From an uncultured Nonlabens sp. (GTDB lineage: Bacteria; Bacteroidota; Bacteroidia; Flavobacteriales; Flavobacteriaceae), in contig NZ_CANLXZ010000026.1 of the NCBI RefSeq assembly GCF_947495285.1, positions 1 through 47,817 of the forward strand: a DNA stretch of 47,817 bases. Direction: 5' to 3'. Below the pieces are notes generated by a model, which searched no databases, was not told the DNA's origin, and saw only the letters and a list, made by a program, of their open reading frames with translations. Below are positions 23,199 to 31,791 of this stretch, piece by piece. Position 1 is the stretch's first letter, and each line of letters starts with the position of its first letter. The position numbers and the translations under genes are program-made.

Positions 23199-23930
23199 AT
23201 GATAAATTTATCTTTAACTGTAGAAGTAGCTAGATTAGCTGCTGACGATTATGTAGGCTTTTCATTTTTTGTAGGTTGCATGGCCATGATGGCTGCAAGT
23301 GCTTTCTTTTTCTTATCACTGAGTAGTTTTGACAAGAAATGGCGCACTTCTATTCTAGTCTCAGGAATTATTACCTTTATTGCAGCAGTACATTATTGGT
23401 ATATGAGAGATTACTGGTCCTCCTTTGCAGAGTCGCCAGTGTTCTTTAGATACGTGGATTGGGTGCTTACCGTACCATTAATGTGTGTGGAATTCTATTT
23501 AATTTTAAAAGTAGCAGGAGCAAAAAAATCCCTCATGTGGAGATTAATCTTTCTGTCTGTAGTAATGTTAGTTACTGGTTACTTTGGAGAAGCTGTAGAT
23601 CGCGATAATGCCTGGTTGTGGGGTCTTGTATCAGGGATTGCTTACTTTGTAATTGTTTATGATATATGGTTCGGTAAGGCAAAAAAACTAGCTCTTGCAG
23701 CTGGAGGCGATGTGCTGGCAGCACACAAAACATTATGCTGGTTTGTACTAGTAGGATGGGCTATTTACCCTATAGGTTACATGGCAGGGACTCCAGGATG
23801 GTACGAGGGTATTTTTGGAGGACTTAGTCTGGACGTAGTTTACAACATCGGTGATGCGATTAACAAGATCGGTTTTGGACTAGTAGTTTACAATCTAGCT
23901 GTACTTGCTTCTAATAAATCTGAGTCTTAA
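23199..23930 (+). CDS. Proteorhodopsin, green-type outward proton pump
   Basis: The 243-residue seven-helix protein binds retinal on K223 (NIGDAINKIGFG). Helix C reads RYVDWVLTVPLMCVEFYLI: D87 is the proton acceptor, T91 the middle residue and E98 the proton donor, the DTE set of proton pumps. H65 matches the His that pairs with the acceptor. M95, at the spectral tuning position, is the residue usual in green-absorbing flavobacterial forms. It pumps protons out under light, adding to membrane potential. It is monocistronic with a strong terminator at 23951-23983 and diverges from blh, which supplies the retinal. Confidence 0.98.
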   Translation: MINLSLTVEVARLAADDYVGFSFFVGCMAMMAASAFFFLSLSSFDKKWRTSILVSGIITFIAAVHYWYMRDYWSSFAESPVFFRYVDWVLTVPLMCVEFYLILKVAGAKKSLMWRLIFLSVVMLVTGYFGEAVDRDNAWLWGLVSGIAYFVIVYDIWFGKAKKLALAAGGDVLAAHKTLCWFVLVGWAIYPIGYMAGTPGWYEGIFGGLSLDVVYNIGDAINKIGFGLVVYNLAVLASNKSES

Positions 23931-23950
23931 AAACTGTTAACTCATTGATT

Positions 23951-23983
23951 AAATGCGGTATTTGTAAAACAAATACCGCATTT
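23951..23983. terminator. Terminator shared by proteorhodopsin and the convergent lipoprotein gene
   Basis: A perfect 14-bp stem (AAATGCGGTATTTG and complement) with a 5-nt loop and T-run on the plus strand; A-run upstream makes it partly bidirectional. Confidence 0.92.
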
Positions 23984-23988
23984 TTATT

Positions 23989-25146
23989 TTAGTTGCTTAT
24001 TAAAACCGCGTCTATCGCCGTTTCATAAAAACTTAAAGTCTCTCCATCGCCAGCAGTATAAATACTATCCATTTTCCAGGTCACTTTTAAAATATCATTT
24101 TCTTTAAAATCCTTATCAGCTGTCATATCCCAGTTGTAGATAAGTGATATATCTTTATCATTCTTAATACCTGTTAAGAAAAAATAGTCATAGTCATCAT
24201 TATAGTTTTTAAATTGTAAAGTGTCTGTATAAACCGTATTTAATTCAATTTTTTCATTAGGTCTTATGTTGTTTTGAAAATCTAATTCAACTTTATTAAT
24301 CTCGTTAAGACCATTTATATGGTATAGAGTAGAATCTATACCTGGTGGGTCGGTGTAGACTTCATTTATAACAGTGATGCAATCGTTTTTTAAATAGGCG
24401 ATTTTTTTAGACCAGCCTTCTACGATGTCATCATAGGTAATGATCAATGCGTTTACAGAAGGTAAATCACCTTCTTGATCACCTTCATAGAATTGTATGA
24501 TCCTATCGTCCTGGTCATATGGAATAAGTACCGACTCTAATTCATGATCTCCCTTGAACACATTTAGGACTATAGTCTTGTAATAGTTAGATGGCAGCTG
24601 GTAAGATACGTAAAACCTATAATTGTGGTCGTGTTGATTTATATCAGGATACAGTTTTTTAAGTTGCAGCACCTCTATATCATCTTTATTGAGAGCGTAA
24701 TGTTTCTTTACATTATCAAAGTTTGTGGAGTCTATAAACGGCGTTTTTCTAACTGGGAATTGAGACCAGATATCCCTATCGCTTTTTTGAGATGATAAGA
24801 AGGCATCAAAAACGTAAACCGTATCTTTTTTAAAAGCAACACCTACCCATTCTCCTTTTTTTACTTCTTGAGAGTCTAAGACCTCTTCATAAATTGCCGT
24901 ACGCTCAACTATGCGTACTTCCTGCCCGTTCATAAATTTGCCTAAAATAGTTCCTTTGGGTTCTATTCTATAGTTTAAACCAGACGGTGCGTTCACGTAG
25001 GCAAATTCTATATTTTGCGCTTGTGAAAATGCAGGCTTAGATTCTTCAGAGATATCTTCCATGGCGTTCTTTAAGACACCGTTTTTATACCCTTCGTTTT
25101 TACAGCTTAATAGTAAGAGAAATAGAATAGTAAATAGCTTTTTCAT
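23989..25146 (-). CDS. Lipoprotein with N-terminal SH3-like domain
   Basis: The 385-residue protein has a lipoprotein signal (LLLLSC, C15). Residues about 49-117 resemble a bacterial SH3-like domain (AYVNAPSGLNYRIEP, then GQEVRIVERTAIYEEV and GEWVGVAFKKDTVYVFDAFL). The rest is a beta-rich region rich in Asp and Tyr with no family I recognise. It is probably in the outer membrane or periplasm. It converges on the proteorhodopsin gene and shares its terminator. Confidence 0.72.
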   Translation of the reverse strand: MKKLFTILFLLLLSCKNEGYKNGVLKNAMEDISEESKPAFSQAQNIEFAYVNAPSGLNYRIEPKGTILGKFMNGQEVRIVERTAIYEEVLDSQEVKKGEWVGVAFKKDTVYVFDAFLSSQKSDRDIWSQFPVRKTPFIDSTNFDNVKKHYALNKDDIEVLQLKKLYPDINQHDHNYRFYVSYQLPSNYYKTIVLNVFKGDHELESVLIPYDQDDRIIQFYEGDQEGDLPSVNALIITYDDIVEGWSKKIAYLKNDCITVINEVYTDPPGIDSTLYHINGLNEINKVELDFQNNIRPNEKIELNTVYTDTLQFKNYNDDYDYFFLTGIKNDKDISLIYNWDMTADKDFKENDILKVTWKMDSIYTAGDGETLSFYETAIDAVLISN

Positions 25147-25218
25147 TGTCTTAAAATAGATTTTTTTTACGCACGAAATATAGGAACATTTTATGGAGAT
25201 TTATAGTAGTAATAATCT

Positions 25219-25234
25219 CGCTTTCGCGAAAGCG
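25219..25234. repeat. CGCTTTCGCGAAAGCG palindrome, site 6 (intergenic)
   Basis: Perfect copy between the lipoprotein gene and typA, about 90 bp upstream of the typA -7 box. Confidence 0.97.
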
Positions 25235-25326
25235 AAACTAATAACAATAAATCTAGTTGAAAATCAGGTATTTGAGATAAATGGCTTAATTATGCTAATA
25301 AACCGCTAAAAACCAATAAATAAGCC

Positions 25327-25334
25327 TATTTTTG
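25327..25334 (+). promoter_or_regulatory. -7 box of typA; decides the start
   Basis: TATTTTTG is an exact TAnnTTTG. An in-frame TTG at 25332 is part of this box and so cannot be the translated start; the ATG at 25359 follows with a short leader. Confidence 0.65.
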
Positions 25335-25358
25335 CAGCCGCTAACAAGCGTTATTTTT

Positions 25359-27164
25359 ATGAAAGACATTAGAAACATTGCAATTATTGCTCACGTAGAC
25401 CACGGTAAGACTACGTTAGTAGACAAGATTTTACACCACTGTGAGATTTTCCGTGAGAATGAATCCACTGGAGAATTGATCCTTGATAACAATGACATCG
25501 AGCGTGAACGCGGGATTACCATCCTAGCAAAGAACGTATCGGTAATGTATAAAGGAACAAAAATTAATATTATTGATACTCCTGGTCACGCCGATTTTGG
25601 TGGTGAGGTAGAACGTGTATTAAATATGGCCGATGGTGTGCTACTTCTAGTAGATGCATTTGAAGGACCGATGCCACAAACTCGTTTTGTGTTGCAAAAA
25701 GCGATAGACCTAGGTCTAAAGCCTTGTGTTGTAGTAAATAAAGTAGATAAAGAAAATTGTACTCCTGATGAGGTGCATGAATCTGTTTTTGACTTAATGT
25801 TTGAATTAGGTGCTGAAGAATGGCAACTGGATTTCCCTACTGTTTACGGTAGTGCAAAGAATAACTGGATGTCTGACGACTGGAAGAATGAGACGACTAA
25901 CATCGAGCCACTTCTAGATATGGTTATTAAGCATGTACCTGCCCCTAAAGTAGAAGATGGTACTACTCAATTATTGATTACTTCTCTAGATTTCTCTAAC
26001 TATACTGGTCGTATCGCGATAGGACGTATTAAGAGAGGTTCTATTAAAGAAGGTCAAAACGTAACTCTTTGTAAGCGTGACGGTTCTCAAACTAAAACTA
26101 AAGTCAAAGAGGTTTATGTCTTTGATGGTATGGGAAAAGCCAAAGTAGAAGAAGTAATGGCTGGTGATATTTGTGCTATAGTAGGACTAGAAGGTTTTGA
26201 AATAGGTGATAGTGTTGCAGATTTTGAAAACCCTGAAGCGATGGAAACTATCGCTATCGATGAGCCTACGATGAGTATGTTGTTTACAATTAACGATTCT
26301 CCTTTCTTCGGTAAGGATGGTAAATTTGTAACATCTCGTCACATTAATGACCGTCTTACTAAAGAACTAGAAAAGAATCTTGCTCTACAGGTACATGATA
26401 CTGGTAGTGCAGATAAGTTTATGGTTTTCGGTCGTGGGGTACTACACCTTTCTGTATTAATTGAAACCATGCGTCGTGAAGGTTATGAATTACAGATAGG
26501 ACAGCCACAGGTTATTATTAAAGAAATAGATGGTGTTAAATGTGAGCCTATAGAAGAGCTTACTATCGATTTACCAGAAGCGGTAAGTGGTAAAGCTGTT
26601 GAAATGGTTACTTTGAGAAAAGGTGAAATGACTAGTATGGCGCCTAAGGGTGAACGTATGGTTTGTGAATTTAAAATCCCTTCTCGTGGTATCATAGGTT
26701 TAAGAAACCAATTAATCACTGCTACTGCTGGTGAGGCGATTATGAATCACCGTTTTGTAGGTTTTGAACCTTATAAAGGTGAAATAGCAGGCCGTATTAA
26801 CGGTTCTATGATCTCTATGGAAAAAGGAACTTCTATTCCTTACTCTATGGATAAATTACAAGATCGTGGTAAATTCTTTATCGCCCCAGGTGAAGAGATT
26901 TATGGTGGTCAGGTAGTAGGTGAAAATTCTAGACCTGATGATCTAGCAATTAACCTTACTAAAACTAAGAAACTTTCTAACGTGCGTAGTGCAGGTAATG
27001 ATGATAAAGTAAAGATCGCTCCACCAGTGAAATTTACTCTAGAAGAAGCCCTAGAATATATCCAGAAAGATGAGTATGTGGAAGTAACTCCTAACTTCTT
27101 AAGAATACGTAAAGTTATTCTAGATGAAGGGGAACGCAAACGTGCTGGAAAACAACTTTCTTAA
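25359..27164 (+). CDS. typA: Ribosome-associated GTPase TypA/BipA
   Basis: The 601-residue translational GTPase binds the ribosome and aids growth and assembly under stress and cold. The GTP-binding motifs are AHVDHGKT (11-18), DTPGHADF (73-80) and NKVD (127-130), with the switch region ERERGIT. EF-G-like domains II, III and V follow, then the BipA-specific C-terminal domain (KFTLEEALEYIQKDEYVEVTPNFLRIRKV). The ATG start gives the family's KDIRNIAIIAHVDHGKTTL beginning. It is monocistronic with a strong terminator. Confidence 0.97.
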   Translation: MKDIRNIAIIAHVDHGKTTLVDKILHHCEIFRENESTGELILDNNDIERERGITILAKNVSVMYKGTKINIIDTPGHADFGGEVERVLNMADGVLLLVDAFEGPMPQTRFVLQKAIDLGLKPCVVVNKVDKENCTPDEVHESVFDLMFELGAEEWQLDFPTVYGSAKNNWMSDDWKNETTNIEPLLDMVIKHVPAPKVEDGTTQLLITSLDFSNYTGRIAIGRIKRGSIKEGQNVTLCKRDGSQTKTKVKEVYVFDGMGKAKVEEVMAGDICAIVGLEGFEIGDSVADFENPEAMETIAIDEPTMSMLFTINDSPFFGKDGKFVTSRHINDRLTKELEKNLALQVHDTGSADKFMVFGRGVLHLSVLIETMRREGYELQIGQPQVIIKEIDGVKCEPIEELTIDLPEAVSGKAVEMVTLRKGEMTSMAPKGERMVCEFKIPSRGIIGLRNQLITATAGEAIMNHRFVGFEPYKGEIAGRINGSMISMEKGTSIPYSMDKLQDRGKFFIAPGEEIYGGQVVGENSRPDDLAINLTKTKKLSNVRSAGNDDKVKIAPPVKFTLEEALEYIQKDEYVEVTPNFLRIRKVILDEGERKRAGKQLS

Positions 27165-27188
27165 TCACTGATTAAGTTATGAATATTG

Positions 27189-27220
27189 AAAAAAGCAGAT
27201 TCGCAAGAATCTGCTTTTTT
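27189..27220 (+). terminator. typA terminator
   Basis: A perfect 14-bp stem (AAAAAAGCAGATTC and complement) with a GCAA tetraloop ends in TTTTTTTT. Confidence 0.93.
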
Positions 27221-27300
27221 TTGCTCTATATTTTTACTGACTACTAAGCTTGTTTAAAGGTGTAGCATTCTCTTATCTTAGCATTAAATTACATTAGTTT

Positions 27301-28236
27301 TTGACTTTAACGATACAACCGTACCATCCTGATCTTAAACGAGTATGGAATGATTTTATAGATCATTCTATTAATGGGACATTTCTATTGCATAGAGATT
27401 TTATGGACTACCATAACGACCGGTTTAAAGATCATAGTTTGCTTATTTTTAATAAGGACAGATTAATTTGTTGTATTCCTGCACACACGGTTCAGGATTC
27501 TATTTATAGCCATCGCGGTTTGAGTTATGGAGGTTTGATTTTAAACAAAATTAGCGCCCAGAATATAGACTTAGTGTTAGAGTTATTTGTGGGGTATGTT
27601 AAGGGGCACGCTTTCGCGAAAGCGGAATTACAACCACCACCATTATCCTATCATACTATTAATACTGAAATAGCAAAGTCACTAAAAAATTATGGGTTTA
27701 AGATAAATCGTGTTTTACATAATCAATATGTGAATCTAGAAGAAGAGATTAATGTTTCTGCTAAAAAGAGTGTCGGATATCGTAACGGAAAATTTAAAGA
27801 TATAATTATTGAAAAAGAAGCTGATTTTAAATCTTTTTGGAATCTTGTACTTATACCTCAATTAGCATCTAGACACGCATCTAGGCCAGTACATCATGTA
27901 GAAGAGGTAGAGCTGTTACACTCTAGATTTCCTGAACAAATAGTTCAACACAATGCGTGGCGGGATGGAGAATTACTTGCAGGTATTACATTTTTTTTAA
28001 AAGGTAAAGTAGTAAAATCTCAATATGCAGCCAGTTCATTAAAAGGTATGAAAACTGATGCTGTGGGATTTATCTATATGGAAGCGATGAAAGAGTTTAA
28101 AAGAAAAGGGTTTTCTATAATGGATTATGGGCCAGTAAATGAGCGTGATGGTACTGTAAATGAAGGGTTGTTGCGTTTTAAGAAGCAATTAGGTTGTGTA
28201 GAAGAAGAGTGGAAAAGATGGGTGATTGAGCTTTAA
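27301..28236 (+). CDS. FemAB/GNAT-like acyltransferase
   Basis: The 311-residue protein has two GNAT-like halves as in FemAB or peptidoglycan/exopolysaccharide acyltransferases (Acetyltransf_6 type): WNDFIDHSINGTFLLHRDFMDYH at the start and GELLAGITFFLKGKVVKSQYAASS plus IMDYGPVNERDGTVNEGLLRFKKQLG near the end. It likely modifies a surface sugar or peptide. It begins with TTG at 27301; a stop lies two codons earlier and no ATG occurs before residue 35. Residues 104-109 (AFAKAE) come from palindrome site 7. It precedes aminotransferase and flippase genes, suggesting surface-glycan synthesis. Confidence 0.78.
   Translation: MTLTIQPYHPDLKRVWNDFIDHSINGTFLLHRDFMDYHNDRFKDHSLLIFNKDRLICCIPAHTVQDSIYSHRGLSYGGLILNKISAQNIDLVLELFVGYVKGHAFAKAELQPPPLSYHTINTEIAKSLKNYGFKINRVLHNQYVNLEEEINVSAKKSVGYRNGKFKDIIIEKEADFKSFWNLVLIPQLASRHASRPVHHVEEVELLHSRFPEQIVQHNAWRDGELLAGITFFLKGKVVKSQYAASSLKGMKTDAVGFIYMEAMKEFKRKGFSIMDYGPVNERDGTVNEGLLRFKKQLGCVEEEWKRWVIEL
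27609..27624. repeat. CGCTTTCGCGAAAGCG palindrome, site 7 (coding)
   Basis: Perfect copy read as AFAKAE in the FemAB/GNAT-like gene; right flank GAATTA resembles sites 1 and 3. Confidence 0.97.
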
Positions 28237-28252
28237 AAACTCTATAAATGAT

Positions 28253-28312
28253 AAAAACCACTAGTAAAAGGTCTTATGAGACACTTATTCACTAGCGGTT
28301 TTACCAACCAAA
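28253..28312 (+). terminator. Probable terminator after the FemAB/GNAT-like gene
   Basis: AAAACC-CTAGT arms pair with ACTAG-GGTTTT (one mismatch) around a smaller inner hairpin (GTCTTATGAGAC), ending in TTTT. Confidence 0.5.
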
Positions 28313-28499
28313 CTTAACTTATTTTTCTTTTTCATAATATATTGAGGTGTTTACAATTAATTAAAGGCTAATTCAATAATCTAAACAAGAACTTCTAATC
28401 TTATGATGGTACAAATTTAATACAATGACCCTGTTTGAGGTGCTAATGAGCCGTTAAGCAATGTTAAGTAGTGTTATCTATAAAATTGAAAAAAGCAGT

Positions 28500-28507
28500 T
28501 ATGTTTG
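28500..28507 (+). promoter_or_regulatory. -7 box of the 28525 gene and possibly the glycan operon
   Basis: TATGTTTG is an exact TAnnTTTG, 17 bp before the ATG at 28525. Confidence 0.5.
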
Positions 28508-28524
28508 CAACAGAATATTAACAA

Positions 28525-28824
28525 ATGAAGAATACAAAGCGATCTTTTCACATGGCCATTTTTTCTAGTGTGCTACTGTTAGTCTTTACTTTACTATCTT
28601 ATACGACTAGAACTGCAGGAAATAATATTAATGATATTACAGGTTATTTGATGACCTTGTTTTTTGTTACTGTGGTTATGGGTTTTGTTTTAAGCTTGTT
28701 GAGTATTAAAGAAAATTACCACTGGAAAAAGTACGTCGGTATAGGAATTAATACATTTTTATTTATTCTACTAGTCCTGGGTTTACTAGGAAATCTGGTA
28801 GACATAGTAGACGCTTTTAATTAA
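28525..28824 (+). CDS. Small three-helix membrane protein, unknown
   Basis: The 99-residue protein has three likely transmembrane segments (about 10-27, 38-60 and 72-93). I do not recognise the family. It lies 35 bp before the DegT aminotransferase gene with no terminator between, so it may share its transcript, though a link to glycan synthesis is only positional. Confidence 0.65.
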   Translation: MKNTKRSFHMAIFSSVLLLVFTLLSYTTRTAGNNINDITGYLMTLFFVTVVMGFVLSLLSIKENYHWKKYVGIGINTFLFILLVLGLLGNLVDIVDAFN

Positions 28825-28859
28825 AAGGACTTTAGTTTTAATATATTCGTTAAATATCA

Positions 28860-29969
28860 ATGATTGAGATGACTCCACCTTACACTCCATATCTAGACCT
28901 TAAACCGCTTAACGATAGGTTTGCTCAGGAGGACCTCGTGTCATTTAAAGAAATCCATACTTCTGGCAGATTTATAGGAGGTGAATATGTAGATCGATTT
29001 GAGAAAGAATTTTCAACCTACTGTGGTACAAATCATTGTATAGGAACTGGAAATGGGTTAGATGCTTTAACTATTATTTTAAAGGCAGACGTTGCTCTAG
29101 GTAATTTACCACAAAATGCTTCTATATTAGTGCCGGCACACACATATATCGCTACATTTTTAAGTATCATACATGCAGGAATGCAACCTGTACCTGTGGA
29201 CGTAGAAGAACTTACTCTAACTGCTGGTGTACTTAAAAATACGACCATCTCATACGATGCTATTGTAGCGGTAGATATTTATGGTAAGTTAGTTAAAGAT
29301 GAGGTGTACGCGTTTGCAAAAGATAAATCTTTACCTATCTATTGCGATACCGCACAATCCCATGGCGCAGTTAATAATAAAGGAGTGAAATCTGGTAATC
29401 TAGCTCGTGCTAGCGCTTTTTCTTTCTACCCTACTAAAAATTTAGGTGCATTAGGAGATGCAGGTGCAATTACCACTAACGATTTTGAGCTAGCAGCCAT
29501 GTGTCGTAAAGTGGCTAATTATGGTAGAGAGAGTAGATTTGTAAATCATGTTATAGGGGTTAACTCTAGAATAGATCCATTACAAGCTGGTTTCTTATTA
29601 AATAGATTACCACAACTCGATGTTGATAATGATAGAAGGGTAGAGATAGCTAGCTATTATTACCAGCATATTGATAATAAAAAAGTAAAATTATTACCGG
29701 TAGATTTTTTGAATAACTGTGTATCACATGTTTTCCCTACCTATGTTGATAATAGAAAAGTATTTATGGATTACCTAGATCATATAGGTATAGGTACTAG
29801 TATACATTATGAAATACCTCCACATCAACAAGTGGCATTTAAAGAATTGAATCATCTTAGTTTTCCTGTTACCGAAGAGTTGCATCGTACCGAGGTAAGT
29901 TTACCATGCCATCCCTTATTGAGTAATGGAGATGTAGATCGCATTATAAAGGCAGTAAATGCTTATTAA
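28860..29969 (+). CDS. DegT/DnrJ/EryC1/StrS-type sugar aminotransferase
   Basis: The 369-residue PLP enzyme transfers an amino group to a nucleotide-linked keto sugar. GTGNGLDAL, VPAHTYIAT, YCDTAQSHGA (D163) and SAFSFYPTKNLGALGDAGAI with the PLP lysine K193 are diagnostic. Relatives of the FdtB/QdtB/WecE kind make dTDP-3- or 4-amino-deoxy sugars for O-antigen and similar glycans; the exact sugar cannot be read. The next gene, a Wzx-like flippase, starts at the base after its stop, so the two are tightly coupled. Confidence 0.92.
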   Translation: MIEMTPPYTPYLDLKPLNDRFAQEDLVSFKEIHTSGRFIGGEYVDRFEKEFSTYCGTNHCIGTGNGLDALTIILKADVALGNLPQNASILVPAHTYIATFLSIIHAGMQPVPVDVEELTLTAGVLKNTTISYDAIVAVDIYGKLVKDEVYAFAKDKSLPIYCDTAQSHGAVNNKGVKSGNLARASAFSFYPTKNLGALGDAGAITTNDFELAAMCRKVANYGRESRFVNHVIGVNSRIDPLQAGFLLNRLPQLDVDNDRRVEIASYYYQHIDNKKVKLLPVDFLNNCVSHVFPTYVDNRKVFMDYLDHIGIGTSIHYEIPPHQQVAFKELNHLSFPVTEELHRTEVSLPCHPLLSNGDVDRIIKAVNAY

Positions 29970-31265
29970 ATGAGAAGACTGATCAATAAACTCAATAAAA
30001 ATCTACTACTCAAAGTAGCAGGTTTTAATTCTATTTACATACTCATTAAGATAGCAACTGGAGCAGTTATGTCATGGGTTCTTGCAAATTATGTAGGTGC
30101 CGCAGGAATGGGTGTATTAGGCAACCTACGCAATTTTACACAAGGAGTATGGAGTTTTGCCTCTTTAGGCCTTGAAAATGGACTCGTTAAAAACACGGCA
30201 GAGCATAAGGAGAATCCGTTAGTTTTAAAAAAGACGATCAATACTGGTTGGGCCATGTCTCTTATAACCAGTATAGTTGTTGCTGTTGTTATATTTTTTT
30301 CGGCAAGATGGCTAGATCAAGAACTCATAGCCGTAGAGGCAGATTTTTCTCTAGTATTTAAATTGTTTGCCATAGGGTTGCCATTTTATGTTCTTTTCAT
30401 TTTTATAACCAGTTTGATGCAAGGATATGAATGGCATAAAAAATTTATTACGCTCCATATTATAATTAGCTTAATTGTTTTTTTAATATCAGCTTATTTA
30501 AGTTTTGAGCATAATTTAACTGGAGCGCTTTATGCTATTGCGCTAGTTCCATTTGCGCAATGTGTGGCAGCAGTTTGGTTTTGGTTTACTAGAGTAGAGT
30601 CTCTAGAACCACTTAAAGAATTACTAGCCTTTAATTTTGATAAGCGTATAAGTGGGCAACTATTAAAATATAGTGCGATGGCATTATTTAGTACATTGCT
30701 CATACCTTTTGTTAATATTCTAGTGCGTAATACAGTTAGGGTAGAGGTGAGTGATGTAGCTGCTGGATGGTGGGAAGCTGTAGTGCGTATTTCTGGTTAT
30801 TACATGCTTTTTGTAACCAGCTTAGTGAGTCTTTATATATTACCTCGTCTAAGTAAGGATAGTAGCCTTAAGAATTATAGAAAAACTATAGTGCATTTTT
30901 ATAAAACGATGCTGCCTATAGTTATAGCAGGATTAGTAACTATCTATTTTTCTAGAAATTTAATTCTTTCCATACTATTTACTAAAGAATTTGATGGGAC
31001 ACAACCGCTTTTTAAATGGCAATTATTAGGTGATTTTATAAAGGTAATTACTACTGTAATCGCGTTTAGATTTATCGCAATAAACGATTTATGGCGTTAC
31101 CTAGCCGCAGAGATTCTTAGTATTCTATCTTTTTATTTACTCTCTTTATATTTCATACCCATTTATCGAGAAGAAGGTGTAGTCATGGCATATTTATTTA
31201 ACTATCTATTCTACCTAGTCGTGTTGTTAGTTTTATTGCGCAAAGAACTATTTAGTAAAATATAA
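29970..31265 (+). CDS. Wzx-like (WzxE-type) oligosaccharide flippase
   Basis: The 431-residue protein has about twelve transmembrane helices and the O-antigen/ECA flippase look of the MATE-like superfamily (VLANYVGAAGMGVLGNLRNFTQGVWSFASLGLENGLVK at the N-terminus). It would move lipid-linked sugar units across the inner membrane. It is directly coupled to the DegT aminotransferase, an arrangement reminiscent of wecE-wzxE in enterobacterial common antigen synthesis. No glycosyltransferases or polymerase lie in this window. Confidence 0.9.
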   Translation: MRRLINKLNKNLLLKVAGFNSIYILIKIATGAVMSWVLANYVGAAGMGVLGNLRNFTQGVWSFASLGLENGLVKNTAEHKENPLVLKKTINTGWAMSLITSIVVAVVIFFSARWLDQELIAVEADFSLVFKLFAIGLPFYVLFIFITSLMQGYEWHKKFITLHIIISLIVFLISAYLSFEHNLTGALYAIALVPFAQCVAAVWFWFTRVESLEPLKELLAFNFDKRISGQLLKYSAMALFSTLLIPFVNILVRNTVRVEVSDVAAGWWEAVVRISGYYMLFVTSLVSLYILPRLSKDSSLKNYRKTIVHFYKTMLPIVIAGLVTIYFSRNLILSILFTKEFDGTQPLFKWQLLGDFIKVITTVIAFRFIAINDLWRYLAAEILSILSFYLLSLYFIPIYREEGVVMAYLFNYLFYLVVLLVLLRKELFSKI

Positions 31266-31270
31266 GTCGT

Positions 31271-31642
31271 TTAATTACCATTAGGCGTCACACGTCTTAC
31301 TTGTTTCACTACAGAGTCCGATTTTTTAAAAATCATGCTATTATCTTTTTCTGTAACTATTGCCATGTAAGAATGTATCGTGTCAGCACCTTTAAGAGGT
31401 ATTAATTCTATAAGGTCTATTTTCTTTTTTGCAGGTATGGTGGTAATCATAGGTCGGTCTGCGCTGCGTCTAAAACCGGTACTCGCTACCCTGAAGAAAA
31501 GATCTATATCCTTGTCGGTCGTGTTTTCTGCTACGTACACAATGCTTCTACGCTCATTGCGCACAGTTATATCTATGCCTTTATGAGAATTTTGTTCTGG
31601 AGTGATAAATAAGAGTAAAAAAAGAATAGTAATAAGTTTCAT
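31271..31642 (-). CDS. Small secreted protein, unknown
   Basis: The 123-residue protein has an N-terminal signal-like segment (ITILFLLLFITPEQ) and then a beta-rich domain (GIDITVRNERRSIVYVAENTTDKDIDLFFRVAS) ending in a Lys/Arg-rich tail. No family is recognised. It converges on the flippase gene with only 5 bp between and diverges from the exonuclease gene. Confidence 0.65.
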   Translation of the reverse strand: MKLITILFLLLFITPEQNSHKGIDITVRNERRSIVYVAENTTDKDIDLFFRVASTGFRRSADRPMITTIPAKKKIDLIELIPLKGADTIHSYMAIVTEKDNSMIFKKSDSVVKQVRRVTPNGN

Positions 31643-31670
31643 GATAATATTTTAATAAATGCATTCAAAT

Positions 31671-31705
31671 TTTGTGCCTAGCTGCCCAGCACAAACTTAT
31701 ATTTG
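31671..31705 (+). promoter_or_regulatory. Promoter of the DnaQ-like exonuclease gene
   Basis: TTTG at 31671-31674, a 23-bp spacer and TATATTTG at 31698-31705 (exact TAnnTTTG). The leader to 31792 contains palindrome site 8. Confidence 0.55.
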
Positions 31706-31745
31706 TAAAGTTAGTTAATTTCTGTTTTTGTATTAGTGGTTGTTC

Positions 31746-31761
31746 CGCTTTCGCGAAAGCG
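31746..31761. repeat. CGCTTTCGCGAAAGCG palindrome, site 8 (5' leader)
   Basis: Perfect copy in the predicted untranslated leader of the exonuclease gene, 30 bp before its start. Left flank GTTC as in sites 4 and 12. Confidence 0.97.
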
Positions 31762-31791
31762 GATCCTTTAAAATAAATATCCCATATTATT

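Noticed and set aside
25332..25358. TTG start nine codons upstream of the typA ATG
   Set aside because: The TTG is part of an exact -7 promoter box, and the extra residues are not found at the start of TypA proteins.
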